Shown here one piece after another: positions 26,465 through 35,852 of a DNA stretch of 64,000 bases. This DNA comes from Thorsellia kenyensis (GTDB lineage Bacteria; Pseudomonadota; Gammaproteobacteria; Enterobacterales; Thorselliaceae). The translations under genes and the position numbers were made by a program. Position 1 is the first letter of the stretch. Each line of letters begins with the position of its first letter. Location: positions 80,012 through 144,011 of the forward strand of contig NZ_JBHLXE010000016.1 of the NCBI RefSeq assembly GCF_042432445.1, read 5' to 3'. Under the pieces are notes generated by a model that did no database searches, was not told the origin of the DNA, and saw only the letters and a list, made by a program, of their open reading frames with translations.

Positions 26465-29335
26465 TTATAACGCGCTGATAATGTCCTTTTGTTGCTCGAG
26501 TTTTACAATATTCTCTTCTATCTCAGCTAAACGCTCTCTCTCTTTTTGAACAACTGCAGCAGGAGCTCTATCAACAAAACCAGGATTATCTAGTTTTTGA
26601 GCAATAGTAGTTTTTTCACTCTCTAATTTAGCAATCTCTTTATCTAGGCGCGCAATTTCAACTGTTTTATCGATAAAATCAGCCATAGGGACAAAAAGTT
26701 CACTGCGTCCAACCAATTTAGTTACTGACATAGGCGTTGTTTCATTTGACGCAAGAACCCTGATGTCCGTTAAATTGGCCAGTTTAATAATGAACGTCAG
26801 ATTATCAGCGATACGGCGTTCAACATCGCTATCTTGTGTCCTGACCAATACTTCAAGCCCTAAGCTAGGTTTAATGTTTTTCTCTGCGCGGATATTACGA
26901 ATGGCAATAATCGCCTCTTTAATCCATTCAATATCACTCATCGCTAATTCATCATGAGCGGTTTGAACATATGTAGGATAAGGGGCTAGCATTAAAGTAG
27001 GTAAATCAATCCCTTTAAGTGGCTTGACTCTTTGCCATATAGTTTCTGTCATAAAAGGAATCACTGGATGGGCGAGACGCAATAATTTTTCTAACACATC
27101 GATGAGGGTAAAACGCGTAGCAAGTTGTTCTACTTCAGTACCTTGGTTAAATACAGGCTTAGTCAATTCAAGATACCAGTCACACAACTGATTCCACGTA
27201 AACTCATAAATCTGATTAGCTGCCATATCAAAACGGTAAGTATCAAATGCTTCTTTAACGATTTTAACTGTTTGATTAAATTCGCTTTGAATCCATCTGT
27301 CAGCAAGCGAATAAGGAAGCAACTTGATTTCATTTTCTGTTAACCCTTCACCACAAGATTGACCTTCAGCATTCATGATAACAAAGCGGCTCGCATTCCA
27401 AAGTTTGTTACAAAAGTTTCTATAGCCTTGTAAACGTTTCATATCCCAATTGATATCGCGTCCAGTGGAGGCTAAAGCGGCCAGAGTGAACCGTAAAGCA
27501 TCCGTTCCATGTGGCTCAATCCCTTCTGGAAATTGCTTTTGTGTGCGTTTTGCAATTTTTTCCGCTAATTGCGGTTGCATCATATTGCCAGTTCTTTTTT
27601 CTAGTAATTCCTCAAGTGAAATGCCATCTATCATATCTAAAGGATCTATAACGTTCCCTTTAGATTTAGACATTTTTTGTCCTTCTTCATCACGAATTAA
27701 TCCATGAATATAAACAGTTTTGAAGGGAACTTGTGGCTTACCTTGATCGTCTTTAACAAAATGGAGTGTCATCATGATCATTCTAGCAATCCAAAAGAAA
27801 ATGATATCAAACCCACTGACTAAAACACTTGTAGGATGGAACTGTTTTAAAGCATCCGTATTTTCAGGCCAGCCTAGGGTTGAGAAAGTCCAAAGTGCAG
27901 AAGAGAACCAAGTATCCAACACATCTTCATCTTGTCTCAAAGCTATTTCTTGATTCAATCCATGCTTCGTTCTAACTTCTTCTTCGGTTCTACCCACATA
28001 AACATTTCCGGCATCATCATACCAAGCGGGAATTCTATGTCCCCACCAGAGTTGTCTGGAAATACACCAATCTTGCACATCACGCATCCATGCGAAGTAC
28101 ATATTTTCGTATTGTTTAGGCACAAAATTTATGTCACCATTTTCCACCGCTTCAACAGCTGCTTTAGCAAGAGGTGCTGTTTTAACATACCACTGATCGG
28201 TAAGCATAGGCTCAATAACCACGCCACCTCTATCACCGTAAGGAATGACAAGATCATGAGGTTTGATTTCTTCTAAAAGCCCCGCCTCATCAAAAGCTGC
28301 AACGATAGCTTTACGTGCAGCGAAACGTTCCATACCTTTAAAAGCCTCTGGAATCGTATTAGGATAAGCGATGCTTGGTTGACCATGGGTGTCAAATACT
28401 TCTGCCGTTTCTCGCACATTTCCATCTAAGCTAAGCATATTTATCATCGGCAATTGATGACGCTTACCTACTTCATAGTCATTAAAATCATGCGCAGGCG
28501 TAATTTTCACGCAACCCGTACCTTTTGTCATATCCGCATGCTCATCAGCTACAATAGGAATTTTTCTGTCAATAAAAGGAAGGATTACGTGCTTACCAAT
28601 TAAGTGTTGGTATCTAGGATCTTCTGGATTAACAGCAACACCAGTATCACCAATAAAGGTTTCTGGTCTAGTTGTGGCAACAACAATATAATCGAGACCA
28701 TCTAATGTTTTAGCGCTATCGGCTAATGGATAACGTATATGCCATAGTGAACCTTTAGACTCCCTATTTTCAACTTCTAAGTCTGAAATAGCTGTCCTGA
28801 GTTTAGGATCCCAGTTTACAAGTCTTTTACCACGATAGATTAAACCCTCTTCATGTAAACGAACAAATACTTCTTTAACCGCATTTGAAAGACCATCATC
28901 CATGGTGAATCGTTCACGAGTCCAATCAACTGAATTACCCATTCTACGCATTTGTTCTGTGATGGTACCACCTGATTCGGCTTTCCACTCCCAGATTTTT
29001 TGAATAAATGCTTCACGTCCATAGTCATGACGTGTTTTAGACTCTTCTGCAGCGATTTTCCTTTCCACCACCATCTGTGTTGCAATTCCAGCATGATCGG
29101 TACCTACTTGCCACAAGGTATTTTTTCCTTGCATTCTTTGATATCGAGTCAAAATATCCATAATGGTTTGCTGGAACGCATGCCCCATATGTAAACTTCC
29201 CGTGACATTTGGAGGTGGGATCATAATACAATAGCTCTCTTTAGAGCTATCGCCATTAGGTTTAAAATAACCTGCTTTTTCCCAATTATCATAAAGTGAT
29301 TGTTCTATATCTTTAGGGCTATATGTTTTATCCAT
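26465..29335 (-). CDS. valS: valyl-tRNA synthetase
   Basis: ValRS is the class I synthetase charging tRNA-Val, with an editing domain that hydrolyses Thr-tRNA-Val. The 956 residues agree with E. coli ValS. The HIGH motif is HMGH in PPPNVTGSLHMGHAF, KMSKS is in GQKMSKSKGNVIDP, and the C-terminal coiled coil (KEIAKLESEKTTIAQKLDN) is present. It follows holC by 159 bases on the same strand, the order found in many gammaproteobacteria. Confidence 0.97.
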   Translation of the reverse strand: MDKTYSPKDIEQSLYDNWEKAGYFKPNGDSSKESYCIMIPPPNVTGSLHMGHAFQQTIMDILTRYQRMQGKNTLWQVGTDHAGIATQMVVERKIAAEESKTRHDYGREAFIQKIWEWKAESGGTITEQMRRMGNSVDWTRERFTMDDGLSNAVKEVFVRLHEEGLIYRGKRLVNWDPKLRTAISDLEVENRESKGSLWHIRYPLADSAKTLDGLDYIVVATTRPETFIGDTGVAVNPEDPRYQHLIGKHVILPFIDRKIPIVADEHADMTKGTGCVKITPAHDFNDYEVGKRHQLPMINMLSLDGNVRETAEVFDTHGQPSIAYPNTIPEAFKGMERFAARKAIVAAFDEAGLLEEIKPHDLVIPYGDRGGVVIEPMLTDQWYVKTAPLAKAAVEAVENGDINFVPKQYENMYFAWMRDVQDWCISRQLWWGHRIPAWYDDAGNVYVGRTEEEVRTKHGLNQEIALRQDEDVLDTWFSSALWTFSTLGWPENTDALKQFHPTSVLVSGFDIIFFWIARMIMMTLHFVKDDQGKPQVPFKTVYIHGLIRDEEGQKMSKSKGNVIDPLDMIDGISLEELLEKRTGNMMQPQLAEKIAKRTQKQFPEGIEPHGTDALRFTLAALASTGRDINWDMKRLQGYRNFCNKLWNASRFVIMNAEGQSCGEGLTENEIKLLPYSLADRWIQSEFNQTVKIVKEAFDTYRFDMAANQIYEFTWNQLCDWYLELTKPVFNQGTEVEQLATRFTLIDVLEKLLRLAHPVIPFMTETIWQRVKPLKGIDLPTLMLAPYPTYVQTAHDELAMSDIEWIKEAIIAIRNIRAEKNIKPSLGLEVLVRTQDSDVERRIADNLTFIIKLANLTDIRVLASNETTPMSVTKLVGRSELFVPMADFIDKTVEIARLDKEIAKLESEKTTIAQKLDNPGFVDRAPAAVVQKERERLAEIEENIVKLEQQKDIISAL

Positions 29336-29494
29336 TGTTAAATCTCATTATCTATCATGTAGTTAAAAAAGAGGGAAATGTTCCTTCAGTCCATATTAAT
29401 CAAATCATTGTACAGTAAATTCTTCATCTGAACTCTTTATAAAGAGCCATGTTATGAGACTCCTACTGTCACCTTTGAGGGAAAGTTCTTGAAG

Positions 29495-30004
29495 CTAATC
29501 CTGAGTATTCGCCAAAAATTTTTCAGGCAAAGGCCCAGTTTTTAAATGAAATCCCATTTCACGAAATTGCTTATACCTAATCCTGGCCACTTCTTTTTCT
29601 TGTTCAATGGCAGGGACAAAATCAATCACAGAATTAAAAAATGTTGTGACATCAGAAAATTCATCGGCCAGATAAATAAGAATATCTCTACTATCTAAAC
29701 TCCTATGCCCTGGCCAACCGATTTGAATTAATGTCGTGTGATTTTTGCTCTTTGAAACCAGATCATGAGCAATAAATCGTTCTGGTTGATAAGCCCACAA
29801 AGCTTCATCTATTCGCTCAGCATGCATCTCATTTTCGCAAAAAATCAACACTTTTTTACGCGTTTGAAAATAACGAACAGCCAACCAGCACGCTAGCTGT
29901 TCTCTTTGCGTGAGTTTAACTTGTTTATTTTGCTGCCAAAGGTCTTGAGAAGCATCGAAATTAGGTTCTATCTCAGTTAAAAGATAAAAAAAAGCTTGTT
30001 TCAT
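29495..30004 (-). CDS. holC: DNA polymerase III chi subunit
   Basis: HolC (chi) pairs with psi in the clamp-loader complex and contacts SSB at the replication fork. The 169 residues include the conserved FYLL start, CWLAVRYFQTRKKVLIFCEN and the AERIDEALWAYQPERFIAHDL segment that identifies the family. It is somewhat longer than E. coli HolC (147), mostly at the C-terminus. Its position before valS is a conserved neighbourhood; the usual pepA upstream is missing. Confidence 0.92.
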   Translation of the reverse strand: MKQAFFYLLTEIEPNFDASQDLWQQNKQVKLTQREQLACWLAVRYFQTRKKVLIFCENEMHAERIDEALWAYQPERFIAHDLVSKSKNHTTLIQIGWPGHRSLDSRDILIYLADEFSDVTTFFNSVIDFVPAIEQEKEVARIRYKQFREMGFHLKTGPLPEKFLANTQD

Positions 30005-30349
30005 AGTTTACTGATTCATTTTATAAAAAATTCCCTTGTTGAAGGGGTATTCATTAGCGAAATAATCCTTCTATAATAACGTAAAAAGAACATGTTTGCA
30101 GAAAATTTCACATTTAAAACGTTAAAAACTTATTCTCGCAAAGAAAATTACCGACAATTTATTTCATTCCTTACTTATTTTTTCTTAACATTTTTATAAT
30201 TTGCTCACGAAAAATTAACTTAAATCACATTTTCATTCTTTTTCTATTTTTTATGGATTCAAGCCTTTAAAAATTACTCGATTTAAATTAGACTAGCTCG
30301 TTTACAATTTATTAAAATAGTTATTAGCCAATTGATTGGAATAGATACA
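30005..30349. other. divergent intergenic region between holC and the helicase gene
   Basis: Strongly AT-rich; it should carry the promoters for both divergent genes. I saw no convincing -10/-35 pair or operator and no gene. Confidence 0.4.
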
Positions 30350-33031
30350 ATGCTAGAGAGTGAGAATTTAACTACAATCCGCTTTATTTGGGCATTTACT
30401 GAAAAATTCGATTTATGCGGTAAAATCCAAAAACAAACTCACCGTGATTGGACGTTAGGAAGAAAAGTCAACATCCACACCCTTCATAAGAATTACGGGC
30501 ATATTATAAGCGATCATGACAAAACCATCGCGAATTACTTAATTCAAACATTTGCCCATGAAAAAGAAACATTTAGGCTTAACTCGACTTTACTCGCCCT
30601 TTTACACTCAGCACATAATCTTTTTAGTGATGAAGGCTATCCTATCACCCTTACATTACATCCTATATTATTAACCTTTGAACCTTTTGAAACAGATAAA
30701 GTACATATTGAAAAATACCCTGATGAAAAAAGTTCAGCATATGTTGATGAACAAAAATTATTAAGAAAGCATACAGATAATGTTTATCTATTTGAATCGC
30801 ACAGCCATGAAACCTCCCGTTTTTTAAACATGCTGAAGAAAGTCCCTATCATCTCAGCAAAAGTTACTGAATCTTTAATAGAAAAAATCAATAATCGCAT
30901 CAGTTGGTATAATTATATTAACGATACATCTAATATAGAGATTGTTACTTTTGAACCTTTTGCCCATGTTTGGCTAAAATTTGAAAAAGAGGTTTTAATT
31001 CTTGCCATCACTCACCAGACTGAAGATAACTCACTTCAAGTACCGAGTGCTTTTGGAGATAAATGGTACTATATGGGGCAAGATCGTTGGGTCAAAAGAG
31101 ATATTGAGCAAGAGAAATCTATCGTAGAAGATTTGCTAAACATACTTGAAATAAAAAATTTTAATGAAAATCAAGAGTATATAATTCCACTCCTTGATGC
31201 AGAAACGACGGTAAGACGACTCGAATCAGTATCAAATATTAAACTGCACTGGTTGAAAGATCAGCACCGTATAATTAAAGTCGATATTAAAGACTTAGCT
31301 TTTGAGTTTAAATCGGTGGGAAGCGTATTAAAATTAGATGCTGAATTTGTTATTGATGGGGAAGAAATCATCACTTTGCAGCAGATGTTGCAAGCGAGAA
31401 GGCTAGGCTATATAGCTCTTGGTGAGGGGGAAAGTCGTTTACAGTTTACTCAATCACTAAAGCACCAGCTTGCCGTATTGTCTCACCTTGTGAATGAAAA
31501 TGGGGAAGTAAGGCAGGATTTTTCACCTATCAGTGGACAACTAGATGATGTGATTAAAGCTATTGATAATACCGATTGGCAAAATAAAATGTCTCAATGG
31601 CAAGAACCTTTATTAATCGATAATGAAAAACTCAGTATGTTGAGACCTTACCAAAAAGAAGGGGTTAAATGGGCAATAAACCTCATTCATCATGGATTTG
31701 GTGCTTGTCTTGCAGATGATATGGGATTAGGTAAGACGCTACAGGCATTGAAGGTGATTGAGCATTTTTCTAACAAAGGCCCCTCATTGGTGGTTTGCCC
31801 TAAATCTGTTTTATATAATTGGAAAAATGAAACCCTAAAATTTACTCCTACGATAGAAGTCACAATTTTTGAAATGGCTGATGACAAAGACGCTCTTCTT
31901 CAAGGGTTGTATTCAAAGCCCAATCGCCTACTGATTATTGGGTATAGTCAATTAGCCCTCTTTCAAACAAGTTTACAAACTATAAATTGGCAGATGATAG
32001 TCATCGATGAGGCTCAACAAATAAAAAATCCCTCTAGCCAACGTACTAAGGCTCTTTTATCTTTACCTAGTAATGGAAAACTGGCACTATCTGGCACTCC
32101 TGTTGAAAATAATTTATTAGATATTTGGAGTTTATTTCATTTCTTAAATCCTTCTCTACTCGGATCCTTAGGTGAATTCAGAGAGCATTTTACAAGAGTT
32201 AATAAAGAGGAAGACCCTATTACTGAGCTTCGTTTTTTAGTCACCCCCTTTATATTAAGACGCCTTAAAAAAGAAGTATTAGAAGAATTACCTGAAAAAA
32301 TAGAGATCAACCATGATATTGAATTATCTTCAGCAGAAAGAGCTGCTTATGAAGCGGTTCGCTTGGATATATTGAATAAAAAAAGGCACATGCCGATTGA
32401 AATATTGGCAGGGATCACCCGATTACGGCAAATATGTAGTGATGCAAGCTTAGTTTTTGATAATATTACTGAGCCTAGCAGTAAACTGTTAAAAGCCCTT
32501 GAGATCATAAAAGATGCGTTAGCGGGGGGGCACAAAATATTAGTATTTAGCCAATTTGTAGGCTTATTACATCATCTAGATAGATTACTTGCTGATTCAT
32601 CAATTAATTTTAGTTATCTAGATGGTCAAACCCCTTTAAAGCATAGAGAAGAACAAATTAAAGCCTTCAAAGACGACAAAGCAGATGTTTTTTTGATTAG
32701 TCTCAAAGCAGGAGGGACAGGCTTAAATCTAACTGAGGCTGATACTGTTATACATTTAGATCCTTGGTGGAATCCTGCCGTTGAAGATCAGGCAAGTGAT
32801 AGAGCCTATAGGATTGGACAAACACAAACTGTAACAGTTTATCGTTTAATTGCAAAAGATACGATTGAAGAATATATCATTGAATTACATCACGCCAAAA
32901 GAGAACTGGCCTTACAGGTACTCGATAACAAAGAAACAAGTACAAATGAGGAATTTGACCCAGCTTTTTTACTTTCGCTATTAAACCGTGAAGAGTTTGA
33001 TAATCGCACCAAGATGACTATAGTCAATTAA
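30350..33031 (+). CDS. SNF2-family DNA-dependent ATPase/helicase
   Basis: An 893-residue protein (ATG at 30350; an in-frame TTG lies 18 bases upstream). The C-terminal half is a complete SNF2 motor: Walker A DDMGLGKTLQ at about 456-465, VIDEAQQIKN (DEAQ box) near 552, SGTPVENNLLDIWSLFHFLN, SLKAGGTGLNLTEADTVIHL and the arginine-finger DRAYRIGQTQ near 817. The N-terminal 440 residues lack recognisable zinc or SWIM motifs. Such proteins translocate along duplex DNA and remodel protein-DNA complexes. RapA is a relative, but this one has a different N-terminus. No methylase, nuclease or defence partner is adjacent. Confidence 0.85.
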   Translation: MLESENLTTIRFIWAFTEKFDLCGKIQKQTHRDWTLGRKVNIHTLHKNYGHIISDHDKTIANYLIQTFAHEKETFRLNSTLLALLHSAHNLFSDEGYPITLTLHPILLTFEPFETDKVHIEKYPDEKSSAYVDEQKLLRKHTDNVYLFESHSHETSRFLNMLKKVPIISAKVTESLIEKINNRISWYNYINDTSNIEIVTFEPFAHVWLKFEKEVLILAITHQTEDNSLQVPSAFGDKWYYMGQDRWVKRDIEQEKSIVEDLLNILEIKNFNENQEYIIPLLDAETTVRRLESVSNIKLHWLKDQHRIIKVDIKDLAFEFKSVGSVLKLDAEFVIDGEEIITLQQMLQARRLGYIALGEGESRLQFTQSLKHQLAVLSHLVNENGEVRQDFSPISGQLDDVIKAIDNTDWQNKMSQWQEPLLIDNEKLSMLRPYQKEGVKWAINLIHHGFGACLADDMGLGKTLQALKVIEHFSNKGPSLVVCPKSVLYNWKNETLKFTPTIEVTIFEMADDKDALLQGLYSKPNRLLIIGYSQLALFQTSLQTINWQMIVIDEAQQIKNPSSQRTKALLSLPSNGKLALSGTPVENNLLDIWSLFHFLNPSLLGSLGEFREHFTRVNKEEDPITELRFLVTPFILRRLKKEVLEELPEKIEINHDIELSSAERAAYEAVRLDILNKKRHMPIEILAGITRLRQICSDASLVFDNITEPSSKLLKALEIIKDALAGGHKILVFSQFVGLLHHLDRLLADSSINFSYLDGQTPLKHREEQIKAFKDDKADVFLISLKAGGTGLNLTEADTVIHLDPWWNPAVEDQASDRAYRIGQTQTVTVYRLIAKDTIEEYIIELHHAKRELALQVLDNKETSTNEEFDPAFLLSLLNREEFDNRTKMTIVN

Positions 33032-33064
33032 AAACAAGGTATGTAACTTATTTATGTTAATTAT

Positions 33065-34060
33065 TTAGTGTCTATTTTCTCTAAGTATATTAACATAAAG
33101 ACGGCCTCTAATATTGCCTCCGATAAGTTGATGCGCTTTGTCAATGACCTCTTCTAAAGTTATTTCTTTGCAAATAGGTGTTAAGTCTTCTTTAGTCAAA
33201 AGACTTTCAAGTATTGACCATGCATATACCCTCTGCTCATAACTTCGCATGACACTGTCTATGCCTAATAATCCAACTCCTCTTATAATAAAGGGAGCAA
33301 CAGAGGCATTAAAATCTAAACCTACTGCCATACCACAAGAAGCGACGGCTCCGCTATACTTAAGAGCAGCACAAATATTGACTAGTACATTGCCACCCAG
33401 ATTATCTATTGCACCAGCAAATCTTTCTTTTTGCAAAGGTTTACCCGCTGCAATTAAAGAGTCAGTTTCTATGATTTCACTCGCACCAAGTTTTTTCAAA
33501 TATTCCTCTTCCTCAATCCTTCTAGTTGCTGCAACCACATAAAAACCTAATTTAGTTAATAAACGTATTGCAAAGCTTCCTACTCCCCCATTCGAACCTG
33601 TAACTAAAATGGGACCTTTATCAGGCGTTATACCATATTTTTGCAAAGCAATAATAGCTAACATTGCTGTATATCCAGCAGTACCAATCATCATAGTGTC
33701 TTTAGGAGTAAATTTAGTAGGTAGATGAATTACTTGTTCTGCTGGTACTTGTGCATGTGTTGCAAGCCCCCCCATAATTTTTTCCCCTAATCCGAAACCA
33801 TTGGCGACAACCAAATCTCCTTGTTGGAATCTAGGGTGAAGGCTCTCCAGCACTTCTCCTGCAAAATCAATACCTGGAATCATTGGGTAGGTTTTAATAA
33901 TAGGTGATTTATTTGTGATGGCTAGGGCATCTTTATAATTTAAGGTGGAGTAATGAATAAGTATTTTTAATTCATTAGGGGCTAGGCGTGTTTCTTCAAA
34001 TTCTTGTATGCTAGCGGAGTGAGTTCCTTGTAATTTTTCAATCATGAGCGCTTTTATCAT
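33065..34060 (-). CDS. acuI: acrylyl-CoA reductase / quinone oxidoreductase, AcuI/YhdH type
   Basis: A cytosolic zinc-independent medium-chain dehydrogenase. AcuI/YhdH proteins reduce acryloyl-CoA to propionyl-CoA with NADPH. The 331 residues show LNYKDALAITNKSPI near residue 40, IPGIDFAGEV, and the NADPH-binding VTGSNGGVGSFAI near residue 152, all typical of the group. Convergent with the helicase gene, 33 bases apart, and downstream of guaA on the same strand with a hairpin between. The family is sure; the physiological substrate here is inferred. Confidence 0.85.
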   Translation of the reverse strand: MIKALMIEKLQGTHSASIQEFEETRLAPNELKILIHYSTLNYKDALAITNKSPIIKTYPMIPGIDFAGEVLESLHPRFQQGDLVVANGFGLGEKIMGGLATHAQVPAEQVIHLPTKFTPKDTMMIGTAGYTAMLAIIALQKYGITPDKGPILVTGSNGGVGSFAIRLLTKLGFYVVAATRRIEEEEYLKKLGASEIIETDSLIAAGKPLQKERFAGAIDNLGGNVLVNICAALKYSGAVASCGMAVGLDFNASVAPFIIRGVGLLGIDSVMRSYEQRVYAWSILESLLTKEDLTPICKEITLEEVIDKAHQLIGGNIRGRLYVNILRENRH

Positions 34061-34113
34061 AATCGCAACCTTTAAAAATTCGGAACAAATAGAAAGGGAT
34101 AGTCATTAGTTCC

Positions 34114-34153
34114 GTTGTTTAGCCTTCATTTTTTATATACAAAGCTAAACAAC
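34114..34153 (-). terminator. hairpin downstream of guaA
   Basis: Perfect 10-base arms GTTGTTTAGC / GCTAAACAAC are separated by 20 bases, 27 bases beyond the guaA stop. There is no long T-run outside the stem, so termination strength is uncertain. Confidence 0.5.
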
Positions 34154-34179
34154 AGGATATTATTCTAATTATGTACTTC

Positions 34180-35760
34180 CTATTCCCATTCAATTGTTGC
34201 AGGTGGTTTACCACTGATATCATAGACCACTCTAGATATGCCTTCTACCTCATTGATAATCCGGTTAGAGACTTTACCTAGAAAATCATAAGGTAAATGC
34301 GCCCAACGGGCGGTCATAAAATCAATCGTTTCTACGGCCCTTAAAGAAACAACCCAATCATAGCGTCGCCCGTCGCCCATAACACCGACAGAACGCACAG
34401 GTAAAAATACGGTAAAAGCTTGGCTCACTTGATGATATAACGAAGCATTATAAAGCTCTTCAATAAAAATAGCGTCGGCTTTTCGTAAAATATCACAATA
34501 AGATTTTTTAATTTCACCAAGAACTCGAACGCCCAAACCTGGACCAGGAAAAGGATGGCGATAAAGCATATCATAAGGAAGTCCTAGTGTGAGGCCTAAT
34601 TTACGTACTTCATCTTTAAATAGCTCTTTTAGTGGCTCGACCAAACCTAACTTCATATCTTCAGGTAGCCCACCCACATTATGGTGGGATTTAATCAGAT
34701 GCGCCTTACCTGTTTTCGCCGCTGCAGATTCAATAATATCAGGATATATGGTACCTTGGGCGAGCCATTTTACCTGATTTTGTTTAGCGGCTTCTTCATC
34801 AAAAACAGCTACAAATTCTCTTCCAATTATTTTTCGCTTAGCTTCAGGATCTACTTCTCCTTTTAATGCATCAAGAAAACGAGTTTCCGCATTGACATGA
34901 ATAATATTCAGTCCAAATTTTTGTCCAAACATTTCCATCACTTGCTCAGCTTCATTCAATCTCAATAACCCATGATCGATAAACACACAAGTCAGTCGAC
35001 TACCGATAGCTCGATGCAATAATAAAGCAGTCACAGAAGAGTCAACCCCTCCCGATAATCCAAGAATCACTTCATCAGTTTCACCGATTTGTTTTTTTAA
35101 TTTAAGTACCGCATCTTCGATTATATTTTCAGGTGTCCAAGAGGATTGGCAACCGCAGATCTCATGGACAAAACGTTCAATAATAACAAACCCTTGTTTT
35201 GAATGCGTGACTTCTGGATGAAATTGTAGTCCATAAAAATGACGATCCACATTTTGCATCATAGCAAATGAACAGCTATCAGTTTTAGCAACTATTTCAA
35301 AGTCTTTGGGTAGTTGAGTCACTTTATCCCCATGGCTCATCCACACATCAAGTTTTGGTTCAGTACTGGTTTCATCATCATTTAGCGCATCTATTAATGG
35401 GCTCTTGCTTAAAACATTGACTTGTGCATAGCCATACTCGCGTTTATCAGACCCACTCACTGCACCACCTAATTGAACTGCCATGGTTTGCATTCCATAG
35501 CAAATACCTAGCACTGGAACGCCTGCGTGGAATACATAATCTGGCGCTCTTGGGCTGCCTGCTTGTGTTGTACTTTCTGGTGAGCCTGATAAAATAATTC
35601 CTTTTGGAGCGAATGCTTTAATATCATCTTCATTGACATCATAGGCCCATAATTCACAATAGACACCCGCTTCTCTTACTCGTCTTGCGAGTAACTGGGT
35701 GTATTGAGAACCAAAATCTAGAATAAGAATTTTATCTTTGTGGATATTTACTGTGCTCAT
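34180..35760 (-). CDS. guaA: GMP synthase (glutamine-hydrolysing)
   Basis: GuaA aminates XMP to GMP using glutamine and ATP. The 526 residues contain an N-terminal class I amidotransferase domain (nucleophile Cys in LGICYGMQTMAVQLGG, His/Glu in FHPEVTHS). The PP-loop ATP pyrophosphatase domain follows (LGLSGGVDSSVTALLLHRA), then the dimerisation domain with HPFPGPGLGVRVLGE. It lies 92 bases after guaB on the same strand, the usual order, with a strong hairpin in the gap. Confidence 0.97.
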   Translation of the reverse strand: MSTVNIHKDKILILDFGSQYTQLLARRVREAGVYCELWAYDVNEDDIKAFAPKGIILSGSPESTTQAGSPRAPDYVFHAGVPVLGICYGMQTMAVQLGGAVSGSDKREYGYAQVNVLSKSPLIDALNDDETSTEPKLDVWMSHGDKVTQLPKDFEIVAKTDSCSFAMMQNVDRHFYGLQFHPEVTHSKQGFVIIERFVHEICGCQSSWTPENIIEDAVLKLKKQIGETDEVILGLSGGVDSSVTALLLHRAIGSRLTCVFIDHGLLRLNEAEQVMEMFGQKFGLNIIHVNAETRFLDALKGEVDPEAKRKIIGREFVAVFDEEAAKQNQVKWLAQGTIYPDIIESAAAKTGKAHLIKSHHNVGGLPEDMKLGLVEPLKELFKDEVRKLGLTLGLPYDMLYRHPFPGPGLGVRVLGEIKKSYCDILRKADAIFIEELYNASLYHQVSQAFTVFLPVRSVGVMGDGRRYDWVVSLRAVETIDFMTARWAHLPYDFLGKVSNRIINEVEGISRVVYDISGKPPATIEWE

Positions 35761-35818
35761 GATTTTTCCTAACTGAATGGTAAATGTTGACTTAAAATAG
35801 TGAATAACTGGAAAGAGA

Positions 35819-35847
35819 AAGGGTCAAATGGTTAACATTTGACCCTT
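35819..35847 (-). terminator. perfect hairpin between guaB and guaA
   Basis: A 12-base perfect stem AAGGGTCAAATG / CATTTGACCCTT with a 5-base loop begins 6 bases beyond the guaB stop (35853). On the minus strand it is followed by TTTCTC, a weak U-tract. It may partly terminate or stabilise the guaB message. Confidence 0.6.
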
Positions 35848-35852
35848 ATTAA

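Noticed and set aside
30350..33031. a DISARM- or BREX-like defence system built on the SNF2 gene
   Set aside because: No methyltransferase, phospholipase D, PglZ or nuclease gene is next to it; the neighbours are holC and acuI.
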